23,665 bases of DNA from DATEJJ01 sp039649115 (GTDB lineage: Bacteria > Actinomycetota > Actinomycetes > Mycobacteriales > Micromonosporaceae). How positions within the stretch are numbered: the first letter of the stretch is position 1; the number at the start of each line of letters is the position of its first letter. Below are positions 14,478 through 22,132 of the stretch, piece by piece. The DNA lies in NCBI GenBank assembly GCA_039649115.1, contig JBBWZQ010000073.1, positions 1 to 23,665 on the forward strand, given 5' to 3'. The translations under genes were made by a program, and so were the position numbers. The notes beneath the pieces were generated by a model. It was not told the origin of the DNA. It searched no databases and saw nothing but the letters and a program-made list of their open reading frames with translations.

Positions 14478-15600
14478 CGTCCTGGACGATCTGGACCGCT
14501 GGTGGGCGGCGGGCGAGACGGTGGGCATGGCGACCGTGGTGGGCACGTGGCGCTCGGCGCCCCGGCCGGCCGGCGCGACGATGCTGGTGGGCTCGGACGG
14601 CACCGCGGTGGGCAGCGTCTCCGGCGGCTGCGTCGAGGGCGCCGTGTACGAGCTGGCCAAGGAGGTGACCGGCAGCGGGGAGCCGGTGCTGCAGCGCTAC
14701 GGGGTGAGCGACGACGACGCGTTCGCGGTCGGGCTGACCTGCGGCGGGATCATCGACGTGTTCGTGGAGCGGGTGGACCGCGCCAGCTTCCCGGAGCTGG
14801 GTGCGGTGGCGGCGGGCATCCGCGCCGGTACCCCGGTGGCCGTGGTGACCTGCGTGGCCGCGGCGAGCGACGGCGGCGGGGACCCGGACCGGCGACTGGG
14901 CCGCCGTCTGGTCATCTGGGCCGACCGCGGCGAGGGCTCGCTGGGCACCGAGCGGCTGGACGCGGCGGTCACCGACGACGCCCGCGGCATGCTGGCGTCC
15001 GGCCGCACCGGCACCCTGCACTACGGCTACGACGGCCAGCGCCGCGGCGACGAACTGACCCTGTTCGTGTCCTCGTTCGCCCCGCCGCCCCGGATGATCG
15101 TGTTCGGCGCGATCGACTTCGCCGCGGCGGTCGCGCGCATCGGCGCCTTCCTCGGCTACCGGGTGACCGTCTGCGACGCCCGCCCGGTGTTCGCCACCGC
15201 CCGCCGCTTCCCGGACGCGAACGAGGTGGTCGTCGAGTGGCCGCACCGCTACCTGCGGGCGCAGGCGGCGGCGGGTGCGGTCGACGCGCGCACGGTGGTC
15301 TGCGTGCTGACCCACGACCCGAAGTTCGACGGGCCGCTGCTGGAGGTGGCGCTGCGGCTGCCGCTGGCGTACGTGGGCGCGATGGGCTCCCGGCGCACCC
15401 ACGAGGACCGGCTGGCCCGGCTGCGCGAAGCCGGCCTGGCCGAGGCGGACCTGAACCGGCTGGCCTCGCCGGTCGGCCTGGACCTCGGCGCGCGCACCCC
15501 GGAGGAGACCGCGGTGAGCATCGCCGCGGAGATCATCGCGGGTCGATGGGGTGGCAGCGGCGAAAGGCTGACTCTCCTCAGTGGACGGATCCACCACTAA
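14470..15600 (+). CDS. XdhC/CoxI family molybdenum hydroxylase maturation protein
   Basis: 376 residues in two parts. The N-terminal CoxI-like domain has SAPRPAGATMLV and the hallmark GSVSGGCVEGAVY (about 48-60), followed by LTCGGIIDVFVE. The C-terminal Rossmann domain begins PRMIVFGAIDFAAAVARIGAFLGYRVTVCDAR (from about 206) and has YVGAMGSRRTHEDR further on. XdhC-type proteins bind the molybdopterin-cytosine cofactor and help sulfurate and insert it into the apo-enzyme. GTG at 14470 overlaps coxE by 8 bp. This is the last gene before a 131-bp gap ahead of coxS. Confidence 0.9.
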   Translation: MRDVLDDLDRWWAAGETVGMATVVGTWRSAPRPAGATMLVGSDGTAVGSVSGGCVEGAVYELAKEVTGSGEPVLQRYGVSDDDAFAVGLTCGGIIDVFVERVDRASFPELGAVAAGIRAGTPVAVVTCVAAASDGGGDPDRRLGRRLVIWADRGEGSLGTERLDAAVTDDARGMLASGRTGTLHYGYDGQRRGDELTLFVSSFAPPPRMIVFGAIDFAAAVARIGAFLGYRVTVCDARPVFATARRFPDANEVVVEWPHRYLRAQAAAGAVDARTVVCVLTHDPKFDGPLLEVALRLPLAYVGAMGSRRTHEDRLARLREAGLAEADLNRLASPVGLDLGARTPEETAVSIAAEIIAGRWGGSGERLTLLSGRIHH

Positions 15601-15731
15601 ATCCCGGATCTTGCGGACACCCCCTTGCGGTCCCGACCCGGAAGCTATTGGCTGGAGCCCGAGCGCCCGCAACAGCGCCCGTCCCCTCGGTTCGGTGCGT
15701 GCATCGAACCCTTCCCCTCCCGGGAGGAACG
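15601..15731 (+). promoter_or_regulatory. Leader region of coxSLMG
   Basis: A 131-bp gap with two direct CTTGCGG copies (15610-15616 and 15624-15630) and a TATTGG hexamer at 15646-15651, which is a weak -10 candidate. The ribosome site GGGAGGAAC before coxS is half of a perfect 12-bp palindrome CCTCCCGGGAGG (15716-15727). The site could therefore pair with the bases just upstream of it. No terminator hairpin was seen after the XdhC gene, so read-through is possible. Confidence 0.4.
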
Positions 15732-16313
15732 ATGACCCGGATCAGTATCACGGTCGACGGCGTGCGTTATGACGACGACGTCGAACCACGCACCCTTCTC
15801 GTCCACCACCTGCGCGAACAGCTCGGCAAGATCGGTACCGTCGTCGGTTGCGACACGAGCAACTGCGGCGCCTGCACCGTCCTGCTGTCCGGACACGCGG
15901 TCAAGAGCTGCTCCGTGCTGGCGGTACAGGCCGACGGCCAGGACGTCCTCACGATCGAGGGCCTGTCCGGGCCCGATCGGGGACTGCACCCGGTGCAGCA
16001 GGCCTTCCACCAGCGCCACGCGCTGCAGTGCGGCTTCTGCACACCCGGCATGATCATGACAGCGGTCGACCTGCTCAGCGAGAACCCCGACCCCAGCGAC
16101 GCGGAGATCCGCGAAGGGCTGGAGGGCAACCTGTGCCGGTGCACCGGGTACCAGAACATCGTCAGCGCCGTACGGGACGCCGCGACCGCCCTGCGCGGCG
16201 GCACCGTGCCGCTGCCGGAGGAGGAGCCGGAGCTCGCCATCGACGCCGAGGAGCCCGACCCGCAGCGCGCCCAGGCCGCGGCGGCGGCGATCGCCGAGAA
16301 GGTGAGCCCCTGA
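15732..16313 (+). CDS. coxS: Molybdenum hydroxylase small [2Fe-2S] subunit, CoxS-like
   Basis: 193 residues. The N-terminal plant-type ferredoxin cluster is bound by Cys40, Cys45, Cys48 and Cys60 (GCDTSNCGAC...SC). The C-terminal cluster is bound by Cys100, Cys103, Cys135 and Cys137 (QCGFCTPG and CRCTGY). It passes electrons from the molybdenum subunit CoxL to the FAD subunit CoxM. The C-terminus has an acidic and alanine-rich extension after residue 158 (EEEPE, DAEEPD), longer than in minimal CoxS proteins. ATG at 15732 has a strong ribosome site. Its TGA overlaps the ATG of coxL (ATGA-type junction). Confidence 0.95.
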   Translation: MTRISITVDGVRYDDDVEPRTLLVHHLREQLGKIGTVVGCDTSNCGACTVLLSGHAVKSCSVLAVQADGQDVLTIEGLSGPDRGLHPVQQAFHQRHALQCGFCTPGMIMTAVDLLSENPDPSDAEIREGLEGNLCRCTGYQNIVSAVRDAATALRGGTVPLPEEEPELAIDAEEPDPQRAQAAAAAIAEKVSP

Positions 16314-18697
16314 TGACCATCGCACCTGACCGGCCCGCGGCCGAGGTCGGCACCGCCCGCCGCCGCAAGGAGGACGCCCGGCTGATCACCGGACGCACCC
16401 TGTGGACCGAAAACGTCACCCTGCCCGGCATGCTGCACATCGCGATCCTGCGCAGCCCGTTCGCGCACGCCCGGATCACCCGGGTGGACGTCGAGCCCGC
16501 GCTGCGCGAGCCGGGCGTGGTCGCCGCGTTCAGCGGCCGGGACGTGGCCGACGTGCAGGGCTCGCTGCCCTGCGCCTGGCCGGTCACCGAGGACATCGTG
16601 CTGCCGGACCGCCCGGCGGTCGCGGTCGACGAGGTCCGGTTCGCCGGTGAGCCCGTCGCCGTGGTGGTGGCCCGCTCCCGCGCCGCCGCCGTCGACGCGC
16701 TGGCCGCCGTCGACGTCGACTACGAGCCGCTGCCCGTGGTGCTGGACCTGGAGGCCGCGCTCGCCGAGGGCGCCCCGCTGGTGCACGCCGACAAGGGCAC
16801 CAACAAGACCTACACCTGGGTCTTCGACTCGGCGCAGGCGGGCACCGGCGGTGCCGTCGAGGCCGCGCTCGCCGACGCCGAGGTGGTCATCCGCCGGCGG
16901 TACCGGCAGCAGCGGCTGGTCCCCGCGTTCATGGAGCCGCGCAGCGTGGTCGTGGACCCGACCGGGGACCAGGTCACCGTGTGGACCTCCACGCAGATCC
17001 CGCACATCCTGCGTTTCTTGCTCGCCGCGGTCACCGGCACCCCGGAGCACAAGATCCGGGTGATCGCGCCGGACGTCGGTGGCGGGTTCGGCGGGAAGCT
17101 CGCGTTCACGCCGGAGGAGATGATCGCGTTCCTCGCCGCGAAGCGGGTGGGCAAGCCGGTCAAGTACACCGAGAGCCGTACCGACAGCATCGCCTCGGCC
17201 CACCACGGCCGGGACATGATCCAGGACATCGAGCTGGCGGCGCGGCGCGACGGCACCGTGCTCGGGCTCAAGGTGAACCTGCTCGCCAACATGGGCGCCT
17301 ACCTCGGCCTCGTCGGTCCCGGCGTACCGCTGCTGGGTGCCTTCATGTACAACGCCATCTACAAGTTCCCCGCGTACCGGTTCGAGTGCAGCGGCGTGTT
17401 CACCAACACCACGCTGACCGACGCGTACCGGGGCGCCGGCCGGCCCGAGGCGACGTACGCGATCGAGCGCATCATGGACGAGCTCGCGGTGGAGCTGGGC
17501 CTGGACCCGATCGAGGTGCGGCGGCGCAACTGGATCGGGCACGAGGAGTTCCCGTTCACCACGGTGTGCGGCCTGTCCTACGACTCGGGCGACTACGCGG
17601 CGGCCACCGACCGCGCCAAGGAGCTCTTCGGGTACGACGACCTGCGCCGCGAGCAGGCCGAGCGGCGCGAGCGCGGCGACCCGGTACAGCTGGGCATCGG
17701 GGTGTCCACCTACACCGAGATGTGCGGCCTGGCCCCGTCCCGGGTGCTGGGCAGCCTGCGCTTCGGCGCCGGCGGCTGGGAGAGCGCGGCCATCCGGATG
17801 CTGCCCACCGGCAAGGTCGAGGTGGTCACCGGTACCTCGCCGCACGGGCAGGGGCACGAGACGGCGTGGAGCCAGATCGTGGCCGACCAGCTCGGCGTGG
17901 CCTTCGAGGACATCGAGGTGCTGCACGGCGACACCCGCTCGGCCTACAAGGGCCTGGACACCTACGGGTCCCGGTCGCTGGCGGTCGGCGGCATCGCGCT
18001 GGTCAACGCGTGCCAGAAGGTCGTCGAGAAGGCCCGGCCGGTCGCCGCGCACATGCTCGAGTGCGACGTCGAGGACCTGGAGTGGAGCGGCGGGCAGTTC
18101 CGGGTGCGCGGCGTACCCGAGGGCGGCAGGTCGCTGGCCGACTGCGCGCTGGCCGTCTTCGCCGCGCACGACCTGCCCGACGGCATGGAGCCCAACCTGG
18201 ACGCCGACGCCGTCTACGACCCGGTGAACTTCTCCTTCCCGCACGGCACGCACTTGTGCGCCGCCGAGGTGGACACCGAGACCGGCCGGGTCACGCTCCG
18301 CGGCTACGTGGCGGTCGACGACGTGGGGCGGGTGGTCAACCCGCTGATCGTCGAGGGCCAGGTGCACGGCGGCGTGGTGCAGGGCATCTCCCAGGCGCTG
18401 TTCGAGGAGGCCGTGTACGACGGCGACGGCAACCTGCTGTCCAGCACGTTCGCCGACTACACCCTGCCCAGCGCGGCCGACCTGCCCGACCTGGTCACCG
18501 ACCGCACCGAGACACCGGCGCCCGGCCACCCGCTGGGCACCAAGGGAGTGGGCGAGGCGGGCACGATCGCCGCCACGCCCGCCGTGGTCAACGCGATCGT
18601 CGACGCGCTGCGGCCGCGCGGCGTCAACGACATCCAGATGCCGTGCACGCCCGAGCGGGTGTGGCGGGCGGCGCATTCCCAGGGAGGTGCCTCGTGA
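16313..18697 (+). CDS. coxL: Molybdenum hydroxylase large subunit, form II CoxL-like
   Basis: 794 residues, aldehyde oxidase/xanthine dehydrogenase type molybdopterin subunit. An N-terminal GxARRKEDxRLxTG-like segment is followed by SPFAHARI, the VGGGFGGK loop that contacts the cofactor, the active-site loop AYRGAGR (residues 371-377), GTSPHGQGHETAWSQIVAD, and GVGEAGT carrying the conserved active-site glutamate. True form I CO dehydrogenases have AYxCSFR with a copper-binding Cys. This protein has AYRGAGR, the form II signature, so CO oxidation is not secure and another hydroxylation substrate is plausible. ATG at 16313 overlaps coxS. The GTG of coxM overlaps its stop by 4 bp. The S-L-M order is also that of form II loci. 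Confidence 0.95.
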   Translation: MTIAPDRPAAEVGTARRRKEDARLITGRTLWTENVTLPGMLHIAILRSPFAHARITRVDVEPALREPGVVAAFSGRDVADVQGSLPCAWPVTEDIVLPDRPAVAVDEVRFAGEPVAVVVARSRAAAVDALAAVDVDYEPLPVVLDLEAALAEGAPLVHADKGTNKTYTWVFDSAQAGTGGAVEAALADAEVVIRRRYRQQRLVPAFMEPRSVVVDPTGDQVTVWTSTQIPHILRFLLAAVTGTPEHKIRVIAPDVGGGFGGKLAFTPEEMIAFLAAKRVGKPVKYTESRTDSIASAHHGRDMIQDIELAARRDGTVLGLKVNLLANMGAYLGLVGPGVPLLGAFMYNAIYKFPAYRFECSGVFTNTTLTDAYRGAGRPEATYAIERIMDELAVELGLDPIEVRRRNWIGHEEFPFTTVCGLSYDSGDYAAATDRAKELFGYDDLRREQAERRERGDPVQLGIGVSTYTEMCGLAPSRVLGSLRFGAGGWESAAIRMLPTGKVEVVTGTSPHGQGHETAWSQIVADQLGVAFEDIEVLHGDTRSAYKGLDTYGSRSLAVGGIALVNACQKVVEKARPVAAHMLECDVEDLEWSGGQFRVRGVPEGGRSLADCALAVFAAHDLPDGMEPNLDADAVYDPVNFSFPHGTHLCAAEVDTETGRVTLRGYVAVDDVGRVVNPLIVEGQVHGGVVQGISQALFEEAVYDGDGNLLSSTFADYTLPSAADLPDLVTDRTETPAPGHPLGTKGVGEAGTIAATPAVVNAIVDALRPRGVNDIQMPCTPERVWRAAHSQGGAS

Positions 18698-19548
18698 TAC
18701 CGGCTCCGTTCGAGTACACCCTTCCCTCCACAGTGGACGAAGCGGTGCGCGCGCTGGCCGACGCGGGTGAGGACGCCAAGGTCCTCGCCGGCGGGCAGAG
18801 CCTGATCCCGCTGCTGCGGCTGCGGCTGGCCGCGCCGAGCGTGCTGGTCGACCTCGGCGCCGTGGAGGGCTTGCGGGGCATCCGTGAGGACGGCGACGCG
18901 CTGGTGATCGGTGCCACCACCACGCACGCGTCGGTCCTGGCCGACCGGCTGGTCCACCGGTTCGTCCCGCTGCTGGCACAGGCCACCGCGACCGTCGCCG
19001 ACCGGCAGGTGCGCCACCGCGGCACGCTCGGCGGCGCGCTGGCGCACGCGGACCCGGCCGGCGACCTGCCCGCCACGGTCGTGGCGCTGGACGCGACGCT
19101 GTCGATCGCCGGCCCGGACGGGTCCCGCACCGTCGCGGCGGCGGACTTCTTCGTGGACTACCTGACCAGCGCGCTGGGGCCCGGCGAGGTGCTCGTCGCC
19201 GTGCGCGTGCCCAAGCGCGAGGGCTGGAGCACCCACTACGAGAAGTTCAACCGGGTGGCCCAGGCCTGGGCGACCGTCGGCGTGGCCGCCGCGGTGCGGC
19301 GGGACAACGGCAGCATCGCCGAGGCCAGGGTGGCGCTGACCAACATGGACGTCATGCCGGTGCGGGCCGCCGCGGTCGAGGAGGCATTGACGGGGGTACC
19401 GGCGACCGCCGAAGCGGTGGCCGCGGCCGCCGAGCACGCGGCCGAGGGTACCCACCCGACCGGTGACCTGTCCGCCTCTCCTGAATACCGGGCGCACCTG
19501 GCCCGGGTACTTACCAGGCGCGCCGTACTCGCGGCCGCCGGAATCTGA
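18694..19548 (+). CDS. coxM: Molybdenum hydroxylase FAD-binding medium subunit, CoxM-like
   Basis: 284 residues. FAD-binding motifs are AGGQSLIPLLRLRL (from about residue 32) and the RHRGTLGGALAHADPAGDLP segment (from about 108), both characteristic of this subunit. The C-terminal CO_deh_flav_C region starts near ALTNMDVMPVRAAAVEEAL. It accepts electrons from CoxS and passes them to the respiratory chain or another acceptor. GTG at 18694 overlaps the coxL stop and is preceded by GGGAGGTGC, a strong ribosome site. One TCCACAGTGGA word (18727-18737) codes Ser-Thr-Val-Asp near the N-terminus, using the rare ACA codon. Confidence 0.95.
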   Translation: MIPAPFEYTLPSTVDEAVRALADAGEDAKVLAGGQSLIPLLRLRLAAPSVLVDLGAVEGLRGIREDGDALVIGATTTHASVLADRLVHRFVPLLAQATATVADRQVRHRGTLGGALAHADPAGDLPATVVALDATLSIAGPDGSRTVAAADFFVDYLTSALGPGEVLVAVRVPKREGWSTHYEKFNRVAQAWATVGVAAAVRRDNGSIAEARVALTNMDVMPVRAAAVEEALTGVPATAEAVAAAAEHAAEGTHPTGDLSASPEYRAHLARVLTRRAVLAAAGI

Positions 19549-19564
19549 ACGGAGCACAGGACAG

Positions 19565-20218
19565 ATGCGGCTTGACCACAACTTCACCGTGCCGGTACCG
19601 GTCGACGAGGCCTGGAAGGTCCTGCTGGACCTGCCCCGGGTGGCCCCGTGCATGCCGGGCGCGACGCTGACCGGCGTCGAGGGCGACGCGTTCACCGGCA
19701 CCGTGAAGGTCAAGCTGGGCCCGATCGGGCTGACCTACCAGGGCAAGGGCCGCTTCGTCGAGCGCGACGAGGCGGCCCACCGGGTGGTCATCGAGGCGAG
19801 CGGGCGCGATGCGCGGGCGGCCGGCACGGCGGCGGCGACGGTGACCGCCACGCTGATCGCGCAGGGCGAGGCGACCAGGGTCGACGTGCTCACCGACCTG
19901 ACGGTGACCGGCCGGCCGGCGCAGTTCGGCCGGGGGATGCTGGCCGACGTCTCCGGCAAGCTGATCAACCAGTTCGCCGGCTGCCTCGCCGACACCATCA
20001 CCGGCCCCGCGCCGTCCGCCGCCGAGTCCCCGGAGCCGGCGGACGCGCTGTCGTCCCCGGTCGAGGCGCCGCAGGCCGCGGCGCCGGAGGTGGAGGCGGT
20101 GGACCTGTTGCGGGTGGCGGGCTCCACCAACGCGGCCAAGCGCTACGCCGCCTACCTGGGTGGTCTGGTGGTCGTCGGCGCGCTGGTCTGGCTCGTGATC
20201 CGCCTGCTGCGGCGCTGA
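19565..20218 (+). CDS. coxG: CoxG-like SRPBCC protein with C-terminal membrane anchor
   Basis: 217 residues. Residues 1-148 form an SRPBCC (START-like) hydrophobic-pocket domain with FTVPVPVDEAWKVLLDLPRVAPCMPGA, then VKLGPIGLTYQGKGRF, and the C-terminal helix GRGMLADVSGKLINQFAGCLAD. A Pro/Ala/Glu linker leads to one transmembrane helix at about 191-213 (LGGLVVVGALVWLVIRLL) ending in basic residues. This makes it a tail-anchored membrane protein with the domain in the cytoplasm. CoxG has been reported in mycobacteria to carry menaquinone between the membrane and CODH; a similar job here is inferred. The ATG at 19565 has AGGA upstream. It ends 3 bp from the converging FIST gene. Confidence 0.9.
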   Translation: MRLDHNFTVPVPVDEAWKVLLDLPRVAPCMPGATLTGVEGDAFTGTVKVKLGPIGLTYQGKGRFVERDEAAHRVVIEASGRDARAAGTAAATVTATLIAQGEATRVDVLTDLTVTGRPAQFGRGMLADVSGKLINQFAGCLADTITGPAPSAAESPEPADALSSPVEAPQAAAPEVEAVDLLRVAGSTNAAKRYAAYLGGLVVVGALVWLVIRLLRR

Positions 20219-20221
20219 CCG

Positions 20222-21436
20222 TCAGCCGAAGGCGACGACCACCATCGTCTGGTTGTGGTACCCGAAGATGCCCCGTACCCGGGCGATCTCGCCCCACGTG
20301 TAGAACCCGGCCGCCGGCGCGCCGCCCACCGCCGCGCCGAGCCGCTCCACCTCGTGCCGCATGCCCGCGTCGCCGAGCAGCGCCCCGCGGGACGCGCAGT
20401 CGAACGCGAGCAGGCCGAGCGGTTCCCGGCCGCCGAGGCCGTGCACCGCCGCGACGCCCGCCTCCTCGGCCGCGACCAGGCTCGACTCCTCGTCGCCCTC
20501 CATCAGCCAGATCATCCCGCCCTCGGGCAGGTCACCGCTGGAGTAGAGCCAGCCGTCGCCCAGGTGCTCGCCGTAGCTGACGTCGCGCAGTTCCACGCTG
20601 GTGCGGCGGCGTACCCCCACCGGGCGGGTCGCGGAGAAGCTCTCGAACGCGGCCACGTCCGAGTAGGCCTGCGCCGGCGCGCCGAGGCGGCGCAGGTAGG
20701 TGGGGAGCGCGGGCAGGTCGTCGAGGGTGCGGACCAGCCCTCCGGAGCTGCTCGTGACGATCATGGGCTCGCCGACCCGGTGGAACCCGTGCCGGATGCC
20801 GATGCCGATGGGCCCGTCCGAACCGATCGCCGCCGCGACCGCCGCGTCGGCGAGCACCTCGCGCCCGGAGAGCACGGAGGTCTGCCCGGACGGGTACGGG
20901 CTGGCGGTGCCGCCGGCAATCGGCATGCCCGCACCCACCACGCTGTACGCCCCGGCGAGGATCGCCTCCTGGCTGCCCACGTCACCGTCGGTGAGCAGCA
21001 GGAGCACCTGGTGCGCCCGGTCGGGCAGCGGTACCGCGCAGCGCGCCACGCTGGCACCGGCGGCGCGCTGGCGCCCGGCCACGCCCGGCTCGACCGCGAC
21101 CGTGATCGACAGTCCGGGGCCGCCCAGCGCCGTCACCACCACGCCACCGCCCGGCCCGTCCGGGGCCAGCAGCGCCTCGGCTGAGCAGCCGATCAGCGGC
21201 ACCCCGGCGGCCACGTCGGCGATCCCGGCCAGTACCGCCGCCGGGTCGCCCACTCCCGAGCAGAACACGACGAGCAGCGCCGGATCGCTCGCGACCAGGG
21301 CCCGGGCCGCGGCGTAGGCTCCCGCGCGGCGCGAGTCGGGATCGGTGCTGCGCCCGATGGCCAGCCAGCGCCGCCGCCCCACCGCGTCCTGAACAGCGCG
21401 TGTCCACTGTGGAACGCCGAGTCGAAGCGCGGGCAT
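20222..21436 (-). CDS. FIST-domain sensory protein
   Basis: 404 residues with no membrane segment. The N-terminal FIST domain spans about 35-215 (ALLVVFCSGVGDPAAVLAGI, GVPLIGCSAEALLAPDGPGGGVVVTAL, LLLTDGDVGSQEAILAGAYSVVGAGMPIAGGTAS). The FIST_C domain follows at about 225-385 (GIGIRHGFHRVGEP, GEHLGDGWLYSSGDLPEGGMIWLMEGDEESSLVAAEEAG, ...AAGFYTWGEIARVRG). It ends with a short FGYHNQTMVVVAFG segment. FIST proteins are thought to sense small ligands such as amino acids and usually act with signalling partners. ATG at 21436 (MPALRLG) lacks a good ribosome site; no better in-frame start was found. A TAAACT -10-like hexamer lies at 21489-21494 on the minus strand. It is divergent from the membrane protein gene across an inverted repeat. 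Confidence 0.85.
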   Translation of the reverse strand: MPALRLGVPQWTRAVQDAVGRRRWLAIGRSTDPDSRRAGAYAAARALVASDPALLVVFCSGVGDPAAVLAGIADVAAGVPLIGCSAEALLAPDGPGGGVVVTALGGPGLSITVAVEPGVAGRQRAAGASVARCAVPLPDRAHQVLLLLTDGDVGSQEAILAGAYSVVGAGMPIAGGTASPYPSGQTSVLSGREVLADAAVAAAIGSDGPIGIGIRHGFHRVGEPMIVTSSSGGLVRTLDDLPALPTYLRRLGAPAQAYSDVAAFESFSATRPVGVRRRTSVELRDVSYGEHLGDGWLYSSGDLPEGGMIWLMEGDEESSLVAAEEAGVAAVHGLGGREPLGLLAFDCASRGALLGDAGMRHEVERLGAAVGGAPAAGFYTWGEIARVRGIFGYHNQTMVVVAFG

Positions 21437-21501
21437 GGAAAACAGTCTTCGGCACGCCCGGACGTGAGGCAAGCACGCGTGACAAATCAGTTTATGACTC
21501 A

Positions 21502-21541
21502 TTGGCATCGGGGTATCACAGTCAGCTACAGTGATACCCCC
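21502..21541 (+). promoter_or_regulatory. Promoter overlapping a perfect 10-bp inverted repeat
   Basis: GGGGTATCAC (21510-21519) and GTGATACCCC (21531-21540) are exact inverted arms with an 11-nt centre. A -35-like TTGGCA (21502-21507) and a -10-like TACAGT (21527-21532), 19 bp apart, point toward GTG at 21542. That GTG would be nearly leaderless. The right arm overlaps the -10 and the probable start of transcription, so a bound protein would block the promoter. It lies in the divergent gap with the FIST gene and may control both. Confidence 0.6.
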
Positions 21542-22132
21542 GTGGTCCGATCGGTGGTGGTTGTCTTGACCGGGCCGGCGCGCGTACGACCCACGTCTCC
21601 AAAACCGAGGCAGCGTCGCCCCGACCGACCCGAGATCGTTTACGGCCGGGTTGCCCGCATCGAACCCGCCTACCCCCGCGATGTGCGGGTACCGCTGCCC
21701 GTCCTGGCCGTCGTGCTCGTCGCCGCGTCGGTGGTCCGTACGGCCGGCCGGCTGCTGGGCTCGCTGCTGGGCACCCGCCGCGCCGGTACCGCCGCACCGG
21801 GCTGGAAGGCCCTGCGCAAAGGCCCTGAGTTCCTGGTCACGCCGGTACTGGTCCGCGACGCGGACAACCAGCTGGTACCGGTGGAGATCCACGGGCACAT
21901 GTCCACCAGCGCGCTCGTGCTGCGCGACCGGATCCGCGCGGAGCTGCACTGGTCGCGCAATGCCAGCCTGCCGCCCCGCGCGGTACGCATCGAGAATCTC
22001 ACCACCGGCCGGATGCTGCGGCCGCGCGGCGCGACGCTCTGGTCGCACCTCGGCGTCGGCCTCATGGCGCAGGCCCTGCTCGGCGGAGTTCTTATGGCTT
22101 TGAGTCTGTTGTGCCTGCTCGGTTGGGTGTAG
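21542..22132 (+). CDS. Two-TM membrane protein, family not recognised
   Basis: 196 residues if it begins at GTG 21542, nine bases after a TACAGT -10 element, which suits a leaderless message. The first 48 residues are rich in Arg and Pro. TM1 is at about 50-66 (VPLPVLAVVLVAASVV). The middle part (about 95-165) has VTPVLVRDADNQLVPVEIHGHM and an Arg-rich region through LRDRIRAELHWSRN and ENLTTGRMLRPRGATLW. TM2 occupies about 171-195 at the very C-terminus. I do not recognise the family. The layout suggests a small membrane-anchored soluble domain between two helices. It is divergent from the FIST gene and followed by a separately promoted lipoprotein gene. Confidence 0.7.
   Translation: MVRSVVVVLTGPARVRPTSPKPRQRRPDRPEIVYGRVARIEPAYPRDVRVPLPVLAVVLVAASVVRTAGRLLGSLLGTRRAGTAAPGWKALRKGPEFLVTPVLVRDADNQLVPVEIHGHMSTSALVLRDRIRAELHWSRNASLPPRAVRIENLTTGRMLRPRGATLWSHLGVGLMAQALLGGVLMALSLLCLLGWV

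Noticed and set aside
16313..18697. Form I (CO-oxidising) CoxL
   Set aside because: The active-site loop is AYRGAGR with no Cys at the copper position, and the gene order is S-L-M.
15767..18979. A 1070-codon open frame antisense to coxS/coxL/coxM
   Set aside because: It mirrors GC3-rich coding sequence on the opposite strand. Its product is low-complexity and has no family motifs, while the plus strand encodes complete Cox subunits.
21464..21541. Upstream ATG extension of the two-TM protein (start at 21464)
   Set aside because: It would read through the inverted repeat and the -35/-10 elements. GTG at 21542 is placed correctly for a leaderless transcript.
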